From Diphasiastrum complanatum (Eukaryota; Streptophyta; Lycopodiopsida; Lycopodiales; Lycopodiaceae): a stretch of 64,000 bases of DNA. Positions 11,530 to 23,280 of the stretch are shown piece by piece. The stretch spans positions 73,194,753 through 73,258,752 of the forward strand of contig CM055095.1 of the NCBI GenBank assembly GCA_029204225.1. Reading direction: 5' to 3'. Made by a program: the position numbers and the translations under genes. How positions within the stretch are numbered: the first letter of the stretch is position 1; every line of letters begins with the position of its first letter. The notes under the pieces are model-generated. The model was given only the letters and a program-made list of their open reading frames with translations, did not search any database and was not told where the DNA came from.

Positions 11530-12990
11530 GATAGAACTACCTTGCTCTATCTCTGGACCCACAAACTCAATCTAGAACTAAACATATTGAAGTTCAATTT
11601 CATTTTCTTAGAGAGAAAATTCTCAACAAGGTTGTTGAATTAAGTAACTGTCATAATGATAGTATGTAATCCTACTCACCTAATTCATCTCTTGTGTACA
11701 ATCATACTATGTAAATATTCTCTCTCTATAGTAGTATGCAGCCTTACTAGCACAAGTCGAACAGTCTGTATCTAAATCGACCTTGAAGCAGAATATGATC
11801 AGGTTGACTACATCGATGTCGACTTAAGTCCATCGACATCTTCTCAAGAGTGAAAATTGTCTTGACACTCTTTGTATCCTCCTTTCTACTTCTGGGTGTT
11901 TTCGTAGTGAAGGTAGAGAAGGGTTCTGGAAGGCGGATTGACTAGGGTGTTGGTGGAAGAGTGAAGGAACTGATAATACTAGCGTTGCAGCCTTGGACCC
12001 TTGTAGTGTCAACAAGCTTTGACCACCACTTGTTGGGTGAGGAGCTCGTTTTGTCTTGCAAGCTCGCTGTTGTCTTTATCTTTTTCTTTTCTGCAGCTCT
12101 TTCTTTTGATCCATTACTTTTGGATTGCTTCGGGCTTAATAGGAGAGGATTTGACTATCATTGCTGCATCAGCTGTTTCTTAAATCTTTTCTGGATGATC
12201 AGCCAATGTAGGTGGTAGTTGGTCTTCGCAAAACACTTGCTTTGATTTATCAGTTGCTTCGGTAAGACTATCAAGGTCTAAAAATTGGGTATTTCTCAGA
12301 TGGATAACGAGATGATAGAGAACAAAGAAATGGAAGGAAGGGTGGTGGTGGAGTCATCGGTGGACGATGTGGATCGAATAGGCATGGGAGTGGATGAAGA
12401 AGAAGATTGATTTCCCAATACCTGTACTTCCTATCTGCTAAAGGATCGAGTCGTTGTGACTGGATACTTCTTCTGATTGAGTCCCTTTGGATTTCCCATG
12501 CCTTCTTAGTTTTGAAGATCACTAAGTTCCTTGTTCATGGCAATGATCTTGAGTGATATTTCTATGAGCATGCTTGATTTCTTGCTTGTGAATTAACTAG
12601 ATTCTTGTTTCTTGTTCTTGCTTAGTTGTGGATTAGCTTCAATTCTTGCTCGCCCTCGGACCCAAGGGCCTTAATTCGGGGACTTCTTTGTTGCTGGTTT
12701 GTGACCTTGGATGGTGATGTTGTCACTGGCAATGTGGCTGGTCCAGTGGATACCTGTAAATTCACTCTCTCCCCCCCAAAAAAAAAGAAAAAAATAAAAA
12801 TAAAATAGAATCTGTTGGTGGGGATGTTGTTGCGGGTATCCTGCATGCTCAAGATTGGATTGTCGTTTGGAACACGCAGTTGAAACATGTGACTGGACTA
12901 AAGATTGGACAAATTTTAAATAAATTTGTTTTGATCTTGTTGTACTTGACTCAAAGATAAATACGACGATGAGATGCATGAATCAACTCT
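11530..12990. other. no recognisable gene
   Basis: AT-rich sequence with short random open frames. TTCTACTTC-type pyrimidine runs and an A-rich patch at 12,775-12,805 are present. No coding, RNA or terminal-repeat signal was seen. Confidence 0.5.
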
Positions 12991-12997
12991 AAAGTGA

Positions 12998-13330
12998 CTA
13001 GGAGTGCAGAGATTTGGAAGATGCACAAAAAATCCTAATCTCTCTACAAGGTAATCTGGAGATAGGTTGATGAATCAAAAATTTGTACTTGAGATACGTT
13101 ACAATTATGACGCTTGTGCAGTAGCTATTTCTCATGCAAAAATAGATCTCATAAAAAAAAAGAAAAACATGGAAAGGACTCTCTATCAAACGAAAGGGCT
13201 TAAAATGCTTGATAAATGATTCTTTCAGATTAGACCAATCAAGTTTATCTTCACGATCCAGGTTGAAGAACCATTCACATGATCGATCTATCATGGTCAT
13301 CGAGAGTAATTGTACCATTGCTTTGTTGGA
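12998..13330 (-). pseudogene. Ty3/gypsy gag fragment
   Basis: The minus strand encodes CEWFFNLDREDKLDWSNLKE followed by SFIKHFKPF, the W-F-x-x-L ... W-x-x-L-K-x-x-F-x-x-x-F signature of Retrotrans_gag. It lies head-on to a plus-strand gypsy integrase that starts about 100 bases to the right, so the two cannot be one collinear element. Confidence 0.55.
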
Positions 13331-13419
13331 TGTTTCGCCATAAATGTCGCAAGCATTTTAAAAGACTTATAAAAATCTCTGAGGGTCCTGAGCTACCATC
13401 GTACTTAGGAAGATCTAGC

Positions 13420-14535
13420 TTCAACATATGTTTTTCAAGAGAGAATTTGGTCTGTTACATCCGTTGGAAATTCCCAGCAAGAAGTGGGACAATATTTTCA
13501 TGGATTTTGTGGTTGGACTTCCTAAGTCTGGGAAGGATCACGATGCCATTTGGGCACTAATTGACAGGCTTACCAAGATGGCACAATTTATTCCAACAAA
13601 AATCAGTATCAAAGCTTCAAAACTTGCTCAACTCTTGGTTGAAAAGTTCTTCAGGTTGTATGGTTTGCTAAACGATATTGTTAGTGATTGTGATTCCAAG
13701 TTCACTGGCAAGTTCTGGTAGGCAGGAGTGAGAGGGTGGAAACTACCTTAAGTCTTTCGTCTACAAATTATCCAGAAATTGATGGTTAGACCAAACGTGT
13801 CAACCAATCGATGGAAGATATGCTTCGCGCATATATTTTCAGGCGATAGTCAGATTGAGAAAAGTCACCCTCCCAATGGTGGAGTTTGCGTACAATAGTA
13901 TGAAGCATTTTGCCACTGGTTTTAGTCTTTTATATGCTCTTGTACAACTTTCAGACTCACTCTCCATTCTTTGTTGGACTCAAAGGTCTCAAGGTACAAA
14001 CTGTAGCGAATTTCTTGCATGATATGTAGGAAATGTTGCAGGTGGCTAGGGAAAGCATTAGATTGGCTCAAGATCCAATTCTATGCTAATCGAAGCCGTG
14101 CTCCTCGAGAATTTGAATTCGGTGATTGGGTGTATCTTAGAATTTCAAAAGACTCTAAGACACTTCAAACGGGAAAATGTTCGAAGTTATCTCCACATTT
14201 TCAAAGTTCTTAACAAGATTGGTAGGGCTACGTATAGACTAGAACTCCCTGTTGGAACTAAGGTCCATCCTGTATTCCATGTTAGTCGTTTAAGGGAATG
14301 ACTTGGTGGAAAGGATAACCTGATTCCCACAGATGCTCTAGTGCTATTGGAGGATTTGACTACTTTTGTACCCCATGAACCATATAGGATCATTAATACT
14401 CGACATCACAGTTGAGAAATTGTTTGATTTCTGAACATCTGATTCATTGGAAAGGTAAGTCAGATGATGAGGACAATTGGGAGAGGGAAGATGATTTGAG
14501 ACTTAGATTCCCTGGTTTTTTTCCATAGAAAGAAG
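13420..14535 (+). pseudogene. Ty3/gypsy (chromovirus-type) integrase and chromodomain fragment
   Basis: Frames give WDNIFMDFVVGLPKSGKDHD with DRLTKMAQFIP (integrase core, first Asp), IVSDCDSKFTGKFW (second Asp), NYPEIDGTK-like then RVNQSMEDMLRAYI (Glu region), FEFGDWVYLRIS and FHVSRLRE (C-terminal integrase). HLIHWKGKSDDEDNWERED is chromodomain-like. Stops at 13,720, near 13,780-13,850 and elsewhere show decay. A polypurine tract and LTR start follow at once. Confidence 0.85.
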
Positions 14536-14553
14536 TTTTTATGGGAGAGGGAA

Positions 14554-14960
14554 TGTTATGTACCATAACGGTATGCCCTTCAGTGACGACCTCACAAGGG
14601 GCATGATGCAGGTATGGCGCTATTGACATGTTTGGGTGCCACGCATCACCATCCTAGGTGGTCACGTGTCGTTGGCAGGATCATGCTTGATGGGACCCAC
14701 TATGCTATGCCTATATAGTGGTGGGGTTTCTTCTTTCCATTCACTTAGTCTATCCGGGAGTTGGTGGATGGAGATGAGCCAGGATGTATCTCTAGGCTAG
14801 GAGATGTATGCTAGGGAGAGCCGAGGGTGACGGTTGGTGGTATGGAACGCTAGTTATTGCAGGAGGCTCGACTAGGCATGAGTATGTGGATAGCTCGAGT
14901 GTGTGGGAGTGGGTTGGTTGTGACCCTATGGATGGGCGGATTGTTGGAAAAAGAGGGTGT
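14554..14960 (+). repeat. gypsy 3' LTR, partial
   Basis: The polypurine run GGGAGAGGGAA ends at 14,553 and is followed by TGTTATGTACC, the expected junction of a 3' LTR. A TATA-like CTATATAGTG lies at 14,711-14,720, where an LTR promoter belongs. The right end is not resolved. Confidence 0.55.
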
Positions 14961-14999
14961 GTGAGTGTGAGAAACAAAAATAGCTCGAAAAGAAAATGA

Positions 15000-15300
15000 A
15001 CACGAAAAGAAACAAACTCGAATCTCGAACAAGAAACGAACTCAAACATAAAGTGTTTGTGCACAACAGAATGAGCTATATCACTCTTTCCCTAAACATG
15101 ACTACGACTATCAGAAACAAACAGAACGTTAGTGATAGAAATCACGGTTGATCTGATTACATAGCCAAATATTAACAAAACATCAGAAGGATAATCTGTC
15201 ATGAATAGCTAGACAAATTATTAGTCGCGAATGATTCGCAAAGAGCTAGACTGAGCGCGACTGATAATCAGTCGCGAAAGGCAAGACTAAATATTAGTCG
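15000..15300 (+). repeat. direct repeat R, left copy
   Basis: Aligns by eye with 21,545-21,815. Shared stretches include AAGTGTTTGTGCA, GAGCTATATCACTCTTTCCC, TTAGTGATAGAAATCACGGT and GACAAATTATTAGTCGCGAA. The two copies flank Copia-B in the same orientation, so they may be LTR relics or traces of an older element around it. Confidence 0.7.
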
Positions 15301-16120
15301 TCAACAACTAGACTAATAATAATTTGCTAAGAACAAATTACCAGATTGAGCAACAAGAGAGTCAGACAGAATGAAGAAAAAGCATAGCAATATCGACACT
15401 AATCTGAACACAAAACAATAGAGCTGTTATCAGATTAAGTATAGCAAAATATACATGTCAATAATGTTGTGGAGCACAAAACAATAGTGGACAAAACCGC
15501 ATGCTCTACAAAGTTAATTCAATCTGTAAGAGGGATGAACCTATTACTGCCAATACAAAAGAATCAATGTGCAAGGCATCTATTTTGTCTATCTCTGATA
15601 AGCTTATGATGCTATTATTTTACACACACATTGAATATGCAAGTGGTATTCAATATATACACAATTTTACAGGTGTGTAGATGAAGAAAGTACAAAGTAG
15701 ATGTGCTTTCTATAGGAGATCGTGGGTGGCTAATGTCGTTGTCCAATTTGTTAGAAAGGCCGGTGATGTCAGCCTTTGCTGAAATGAACGTTGGTGAATA
15801 TGTGAAAAATGCATCACTCTGACGAAATGCCTTAGGATTTGATTTACAGGGTGCCTTCGCCTTTCCTAGGGCACCTTAGACATTTTGTAAGGCAGTGTCG
15901 TCTTTTTCGCCTGTCACAAAACACGTGTAAAAACACAGTGTCGCATTTTTTGTCTTTTTTTTCGTCTGTGAGAATTTACTTGTATTTATGCAAACAGTCA
16001 CGTTTTATTCGTGTGTCTTATTTTACATGAAAATATGCAGATTGTGTGACAACGTGAGTAAAAATGCAGCATGAATGGAGGCAGATTAAAATAGGATTTA
16101 GGGGAGTAGAGGAGATAAAT
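15300..16120. other. probable outer part of the Copia-B 3' LTR; no gene
   Basis: Non-coding. It ends with GATAAATCCAACA next to a polypurine tract on the minus strand (16,127-16,134). This fits the TGTTGGATTTATC start of a minus-strand 3' LTR ending at 16,126. A matching copy beyond 20,503 was not found, so its length is unknown. Confidence 0.4.
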
Positions 16121-16126
16121 CCAACA

Positions 16127-19100
16127 TCCCCCCTTAATCTAGATCCGTGAATGCCTTGATCTTCAGACAAAGCAATGTACAAAATTTGTTGTGTGCATTA
16201 ACACTTGATGCCTTCGTGAATATATCTGCAACCATGTCCTGTGTTCTACAGCAGTACGTTAAGCTCACCTCCTTGTTGAGAACCTTGCCCCTGATGTAGT
16301 GATATCTGATTTCAATGTGCTTACTCCTAGAGTGAAATCTAGGGTTGGCTGATAAGGCAATAGCACTCTGATTATTACAGAATAAAATTGTAGGACTGTA
16401 CTGATATAGATTAACGTTTGATAGTAAATTTCTCAACCAAAACGTTTCCTTAATAGATTGAGAAGCAACAATGTATTCTGCTTTTGTAGAAGAATGTGCG
16501 ATAGAGGTTTGCTTACGACTGTTCCATGAGATAGGACCGCCGTTAAAGAAGAATGTAAATCCAGATGTGGATCTACGATTGTATACATCTCTTCCCCAGC
16601 TTGCATCAGAATATCCACTGAGTTGATGAAGATTGTCGTTGCTGACATCTCCATAGCAGATGCACTGGTCCATGGTAGCTTGAATATACCTCATGACTCT
16701 TATGAGAGCCTTTCAATCGGTAATACCAAGATTAGCCATATATTGGCTGAGTGAGCTTACTGCAAAAGAGATATCCAGTCTTGTACAGACCATTGCGTAC
16801 GTGAGAGATTCAAGTATCGATCGATAAGGATACTCTCTCATTTGCTCTTCTTCCTACTTGGTCTGGAGACATTGGTCCTTTGACAAATGTAGGCCTAGAT
16901 CCATCGGTGAGTGAGCTAATTTACAATTCATTAGATTGTATCTATTAAGAACATTGTGAAGATAATTTTATTGAGTGATGTAGATCAGTCATCTCACTCT
17001 GTCTCTGTGGATCTGAATGCCCAGACAGAAGTGAGCTTTGCCCAGATCAGTCATGTCGAACTCTACAAACAACATCTGTTTAGAATCCTTGATCAAATTG
17101 GTATTGTTGCTGAAGAGCAACAAATCATCCACATATAAGGGGATGATAATGAAGGATTGCTGCACTGACTTGGAATAGACGTTGCAATCAGCAGTGCTTG
17201 GTTTGAATCCTTGTTCGATGAGAAATGTGTTGATCCTCTGAAACCAAGCTCTGGCAGATTGTTTCAAGCTATAAAGTGCTTTGTGGAGTTTACAGACATG
17301 ATTCTTCATACCTTCCAGAACGTATCCCTCGGGCTAGATCATGTAGATGTCTTCTTGTGTAACTCCATTCAGATAGGCTGTTTGCACATCAAGTTGATGT
17401 ACTTTGAGGCCGACAGCTGTAGCATAAGACAAGAGTGCTCGGATTGACGAATGTTTGACTACTAGACTGAAAGTCTCGGTGTAGTCGACGTTGAGGATCT
17501 AAGTGAATCCTCGTGCTACCAGTCTTGTCTTCCTTCAATCAATTGCTCCGTTGGCATTGAATTTGATCTTAAAGATCCATTTGCAATCAATGATATTGCA
17601 GCCAATAGGAGCTTCGACTAGTGACCATGTCTGGTTCTTGATCAGAGAGGAATACTCTATGTCCATAGCTTTTCTCCAGAGATCAGAGTCTGGTTGGCTG
17701 AGTGCCTCTTCGACTGTCGTCGGTTCCTGTATCAAGAGACATGCAGACTCAGGAGTATACCTTGTGGGTTGTGTGTGCACTTGGCTTGATCTTTTGGAAG
17801 GATTCGACTGATGAACCACTCCTGGCACTTGTTGCTGGGTAGCAGCAACATCTTCGTCTAATTTGCTGTCAAAAAGTGGGTTGACAATAGACACGCCTGA
17901 GCCAGAAGCTCGGACAGTCGTGTCAATGGCAGGTGATGAAGGTTCTCCTGGAGCAATATCCTTGCCTTTGATGTTGACAAACTGATCCTTGATAAAGACT
18001 ATATCCCGGCTATACAATATTTGCTGGGTATCAAGATCATACAACTTGTATGTATTATCAGATGAAGTATATCCAATCATGATGGTCTTGAGACCTTGGA
18101 AGTCCAATTTCTTCCTCGTATCTTTTGGGATCTGTGCGTAGGCAATGCATCCAAACACTCTTAGGTTTTTCACAGAAGGCTTAGAACCTATCCAGACCTC
18201 GTGGGGTGTCTTGACTGAGAGGGCCTTGGTCGAACATCTGTTCTGAACGTAAGCTACAGTGGAGACAGCTTTGGCCCAGAATCTCTTGGGCAGCTATGCA
18301 TGTGCTACCATATATTTGGCTGATTCAACTAGGGTACAGTTCTTCCTCTCAGCTAAGCCATTAGAATGAGGACTGTAAGGAGTGATGAATTGCTGCAAAA
18401 TACCTTGGCTTTGGTAGTATTCCTTAAACTCGATAGAGATATATTCTCCACCATTGTCTGTCCTTAGATCCTTGATCGTCTGTCCAATCTCCTTTCTTGC
18501 CACGCTCCTTGAAGATTCTGAAGCAGTGGAAGGCTTCTGATTTCTTCTTTATAAAGTACACCATAGTCCTTCTAGAAAATTCATCAATAAAAGTTATAAA
18601 ATACTTCGCATCCTTCAACGAAAGATTTTTTATCGGGCCACAAATATACAATGTCTACCAATCCTCTAGCAATATGCTGAAGCCTTGATTTAAATGGTTT
18701 CCTAGTCTATTTACCAACTAGATAGTCTTGATAGACAAGTAACTCGACTTTATCACAAGGATAGTCGAGATCAAGAACAATAGATTGTCTAGACATTTGT
18801 TGTACAACAGCATGATTCAAGTGACCAAGTCTATAATGCCAAAGTAAACTTTTATTTGCATGAATAGAAGTATTGAGTGCCTGACTAGAGGCAGAAAAAC
18901 AATGACTTAATTTATACAAGTATCCATGTCTCCTTCTGAGTTCTAGGATCTTGCCTGTCCTATCAACTACTTTGCATTGATCACATTTGAATTCTACTCT
19001 ATGTCCTAGATCTGTGATTCTGCTTATAGAGATCAGATTTGTAGACAAATTTGATACATACAGGACTTTAAAAAGTAGCTTAGACTGATCATTTGCAAAG

Positions 19101-20501
19101 CTTAATCTTATAGTACCTTCACCTTTAATAGCTTGTGTGCTATTGTCGCCAAGGTGAACATATTTCTTGGTACTGTAAGGTGTATAGGACTCGAAATAGC
19201 CAATGAGACTGGTCATGTGCTGAGTGGCTTTGGAATTCAGGGACCAAGAACTGTCGCCGGATGTTCCTTGATGGCTGGTCATGAAGGCATCATGATCCGC
19301 TTATTGAATAAACTGTGGAGCTTCTGCAGTTGCATTTGCCACTTGATTCGACTGCCCCTTGCTGTTGTTCTTTGCTTGCAGTATCTGGCAGTCTTGAATT
19401 TCGTGGTTGTTTCACTTGCAGTATCTGCAGAACAGCTTCTTCTTTGTCTACAGATTCGATTGTTCTTTGTGTTGTGCTGGTTTCTGGTCAAGCTTTGATT
19501 GCTTTGGGCCTTTCTTCTTCTTCTGCTTAGTAGTGCTCTTGTTGGTGTATAAATCGTAAGAATCAGCTGAGGAACTTGAGGCTTCGTTCCTCCGCGTGTC
19601 TTCTTGCAACAACATAGTAGCGACTCTCGAAAGATTCAGTTTTGGATGTGTCGTGATCATCATCACCCAGCTGTCGTATGAGCTTGGCAAGCTTGTAAGC
19701 AGTTGCATCACTGCATCTTGATCGTCTATGACAGATCCAACATCGACCATTTGCCTTAGCAAGTTCTTGAATTGATTGATGTGATTCTACATGGAATCAC
19801 CATTTGCCATCTTGAGGGAGTAAAATTTCTTCTTGAGATATAGCTTGGAGGCTATATCTCGCACTTCGTATAGTGTGCTCAAGATGTCCCAAACTTTTTT
19901 TTGATGTTTGGGCCTCGGATACATGGCCAATCTAGGTATTCGTAATGTTGAAGATGATCAACGTGAAAGCCTTTCCATCCTTCAGCTTCCATCTGGCGAT
20001 TGCTGCGTCGTCTGCTTCGGGTTTCCCTTCTGCACCTGTAACAACGTCATACAATTCTTTAGCCATTAGTACAGTTTTCATCTTTAATTTCCATAGATGG
20101 TAATTGGCTCCATCAAACTTGACCATGATGGGACTGTAGCCAGGTCAAGTGTGAGACTATCTTTGATGGAAGATGACGACAAGGCTACTGCCTTGTCGTT
20201 TTTCTCCTTCCATTTGCGTAGATACTTGCCTACTGTCGTAGGCATTTCTTCTGTGCCATCCACCCAGGGGAATAGTCCTTTGCCCTTGAGTATCAGTGAT
20301 GTCTTAGCTTTCTAGACTAGAAAGTTAGATCCTGAAGAATCAAGTATTGTGTAGATCTTGCTCTGCATGCTGCTGATTGAAGCCATTGCTTCTTGGAGTC
20401 TGTTCCCTTGTTAATGGTTGTTTGTTTGAATGCTTGGCCTCCTAGATCTGCTATCTTCTTGGCTATGTCAGAATATGACAGGATGGTCGGCTCTGATACC
20501 A
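16127..20501 (-). pseudogene. Copia-B: defective Ty1/copia element
   Basis: From right to left on the minus strand: primer-binding site (20,489-20,501); gag (20,340-19,448) with the zinc knuckle near 19,435-19,393, CRYCK-stop-NNHEIQDC; protease (about 19,230) reading WSLNSKATQHMT where DSGA is expected; pre-integrase WHYRLGH (about 18,850); integrase (18,651-17,800) with TDNGGEYIS and NGLAERKN; reverse transcriptase (17,700-16,989) with LYVDDLLLF; RNase H (16,694-16,137) with SGYSDASWG, TKAEY and CNNQSAI, the last normally CDN. A polypurine tract is at 16,127-16,134. Protease changes, a knuckle stop and several frameshifts make it inactive, yet reverse transcriptase and RNase H remain easily readable. 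Confidence 0.9.
20489..20501 (-). other. Copia-B primer-binding site
   Basis: The minus strand reads TGGTATCAGAGCC, complementary to the 3' end of initiator tRNA-Met. It is followed on the plus side by TGATGAGAATCAG, where a 5' LTR ending in CA should begin. Confidence 0.8.
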
Positions 20502-20502
20502 C

Positions 20503-21150
20503 TGATGAGAATCAGTCGTAGTCGCGAAGCTTTCGTGAAAGAACCATGACTCTCTTGTGCTCGGATGGAGTTCAGATGCGATCGCTGGACACTATCAGCT
20601 GAATCACTCATACAGTCCTCCAGAATGTAGTCAGGCACTGCTGATCTATTTAATACAACATTCAACATAGTTTCAACCAAGGTGCGAAATTCAAATGAAC
20701 AAGGAAAACTCAGACACACAATTAACAGCAGACGCATTTGCATTAGAGATCAGACACAACGAGAAAAAAAAAAAACATCTATATTGATCTTTCTCTGATT
20801 TTTTCAAGCACTGCATGCAAATCCACGCAGTGCGTTGTCATGGGAGAAACATAGTTCTCTCATGAGCAATCGTCTCGCTTTACTAGCAGACAGCTGGATC
20901 TACAGATCCTGGACAGAATTGTCTTCGCACACAGTCGGACATGCATTCTATATTTTTGTCTTGATTGCTTACTTGCATCAGACTACTACATTACACTGTA
21001 TGTGTACTCTGTTGATCTATATGTCAAGTATCATCCAATAAGTATAGTCGCTCTATGTAAATCTAAGATTAGAGTGATTAAGCATCTACAACTAATCAGG
21101 GAATTACAAGAGTGGCAGATTATCCATGACCTAAAATGTATCCACTGACG
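20503..21150 (-). repeat. Copia-B 5' LTR region (outer limit unknown)
   Basis: It starts at the base after the primer-binding site. It has no coding content and no clear twin near 16 kb. Its sequence style (TTCGCG and CAGTCG motifs) resembles the flanking repeat R. Confidence 0.4.
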
Positions 21151-21189
21151 TCATGCCATCATATCAGATATCTGTACTTCTGGGTACTT

Positions 21190-21530
21190 GTGTGATCTTT
21201 GTTGGTACTCTTTGGAGCGTGAGGGCAAAACGAGTTTCGCGACATTTTTTGTGCCACGTCTTTGGTTTCGTTTCCATCGTTGGTTCCTTTTCCATCGTTG
21301 GTTCCATTTCCATCGTTGGTTTCGTTTTGCTCGTCTGATTTTCTCTCGTACTGGACCGCAAAAAATTCTCGTGCCAGACTGCAAACGATTCTCGTTCGTG
21401 AACCGTTCGTCTTCGTCTCCTTTGACTTTCGTGTTCGCGAAATTTTTCGTGTTTCGTGTCTCCTGACTTTCGTGTTCACGAACATCTTAGTCAGGCCGAG
21501 GGTTGAAAGCTAGCAAGGCGTTGTAAACAG
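21190..21530. repeat. short-period TTTCCATCGTTGG and TTCG-rich repeats
   Basis: TTCCATCGTTGGTT recurs about every 18 bases four times at 21,270-21,325. TTTCGTGTTCGCGAA-like segments follow. These give spurious basic open frames on both strands. CGAA-rich sequence like this also precedes the primer-binding site of Copia-E at 30,300-30,370, on the other strand. Confidence 0.6.
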
Positions 21531-21544
21531 AAACGTTTTGTTTC

Positions 21545-21815
21545 TTCACGAACTCGAAACTCAAACAAGAAACGAACTCGAACAGAAAGTGTTTGTGCAT
21601 AGCGGAATGAGCTATATCACTCTTTCCCTAAGCATGACTACGTCTATCAGAAACGAACAGAACATTAGTGATAGAAATCACGGTCGATCTGATTACGTAG
21701 CCAAACATAAACAAAACATCAGAAGAATAATTTGTTGCAAAAAGCTAGACAAATTATTAGTCGCGAATGATTTGCGAAGAGCTAGACTGAATCAGTCGTG
21801 AATTAGTCGCGAAAG
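21545..21815 (+). repeat. direct repeat R, right copy
   Basis: Twin of 15,000-15,300, roughly 85 percent similar by eye, in the same orientation, 6.5 kb away across Copia-B. Confidence 0.7.
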
Positions 21816-22009
21816 ACGATCTTCTTTCAATGATCATGTAATGCTCAAAATTGAAACAACCATAATTGATATAGAGAATAGTGTCCACTTGGGATGCTTC
21901 ACTATTCTTATATCAATTTTACATGTAAAATGTAAACATGAAAATAAAATAGAATGTAAATGAAATGATTCCACCACGCTTCCAACTCTAAACTCTCTGG
22001 AAAAATACA

Positions 22010-23280
22010 TCAAACAGACAATAAATGTGAGTGATAAACATTTGCTTGCTTGTTTCTTCCTTCTTTGTCCTTTGTTGCCATGTATCCACCATGAAACTCC
22101 ATGAATGAGCCTCCATCTCCATCTTGCCACAAGAAACCATCAAGCCTTGGAAATCCATGAGTAAGTGAGTTCATCCATGATACTAAAGCAGCACCACATG
22201 ACTCCATAAACCAAGCAAGTTTTACTAGTCCATCTTCAAGATCTACTTGACACAAGAAAATGACCATGAATTGACAATCTCCAAACATTGGCACTAAGTA
22301 GCTCAACACTTGAGAACTTAGCCATGGATGAGTGATATAATGAACCTCCAATGGCTTCTCCACTTGCTTACATTTTTCTTGATCATCAAAGATATCAAAG
22401 ATATGAATATCTTCAGACCTGAACCTTTGGAAATACTCCCTCTCAAACATATGATCTAGATCCAACAAGATCTCATCAATTCTTGATCTTCAATTTCCAC
22501 AAAGGTTAGTGAAAACAATGCCACCAATGTCACCATCATAAATCAAAAGATAGATTTTAAACTTTCCATCCAACATGAAGTACAGTAGGCGAAGATGAGT
22601 ATCAAACCTAATAAATCCAGCCCTCTTGAGTTCATAACAAACCTCAATAAACTCACCAATGAGATCTCCCTTGAGTTGATGAAGAGATGTGAGATCCATG
22701 CCTTGGATCTTCCCAAGAATTAATCTTCCATTGCTCTTTCCTTCATAAGACATTAGAAGCCATGGAAAAAATGATTAGTACCTTCAACATAAGGATGACT
22801 AAAGTACTCTCTTTTTTCAAACAAGAACTTCTACTCAATGATTTAGGTAATGACTCATATGATATTGATTCTTCTGACATCATTCAGAGTACATCCTACT
22901 TTGAACTCTTCACATACTTCTCTTCTTCTTGACTTGTGACTATGTCCCTCACCAAGTCTCTTGATAGAACCATTTGATCTACTCTATTTATGAAAACATG
23001 TGACTTCACTTGTTGCAAAAATGACTTTCTTGAACTCATCACAAAAGAATGTAGAAGAACGACCTCCTTCATGCATGCAATTAGCAACATCTTTTTCCAT
23101 ATGATCAAAGAAGTCATTAGCAACAACCTTTTCCAAGGAAGAACCTTCACCTCCATTGATGAAGTTAGTTCTTTCCTTACCTTTTGCATGCTTGCACTTG
23201 CCATGAAGAACCATTAAAACACCATCATTATCCTCAAGACTAGCCAATTTGGCACAAAAATGAACATTTCCAAGAAGCAT
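22010..23280 (-). other. unidentified open frames where Copia-C pol should be
   Basis: Three moderately long minus-strand open frames lie here: 22,468-22,010 (152 codons), 22,753-22,490 (87 codons) and 23,280-22,984. They show no integrase, reverse-transcriptase or RNase H motif. 23,280-22,984 continues the frame that still reads the pre-integrase remnant NKLPYARSSSRSN, then becomes unrelated. I recognise none of these products. They may be captured host sequence or random open frames in decayed DNA. Confidence 0.4.

Noticed and set aside
21150-21513. Arg/Lys-rich and Phe-rich open frames on both strands
   Set aside because: Produced by short-period TTCCATCGTTGG repeats; no family pattern.
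20503-22000. Complete paired LTRs for Copia-B
   Set aside because: The left LTR end (GATAAATCCAACA) has no counterpart on the right and the right LTR start has none on the left, so a pair cannot be claimed.
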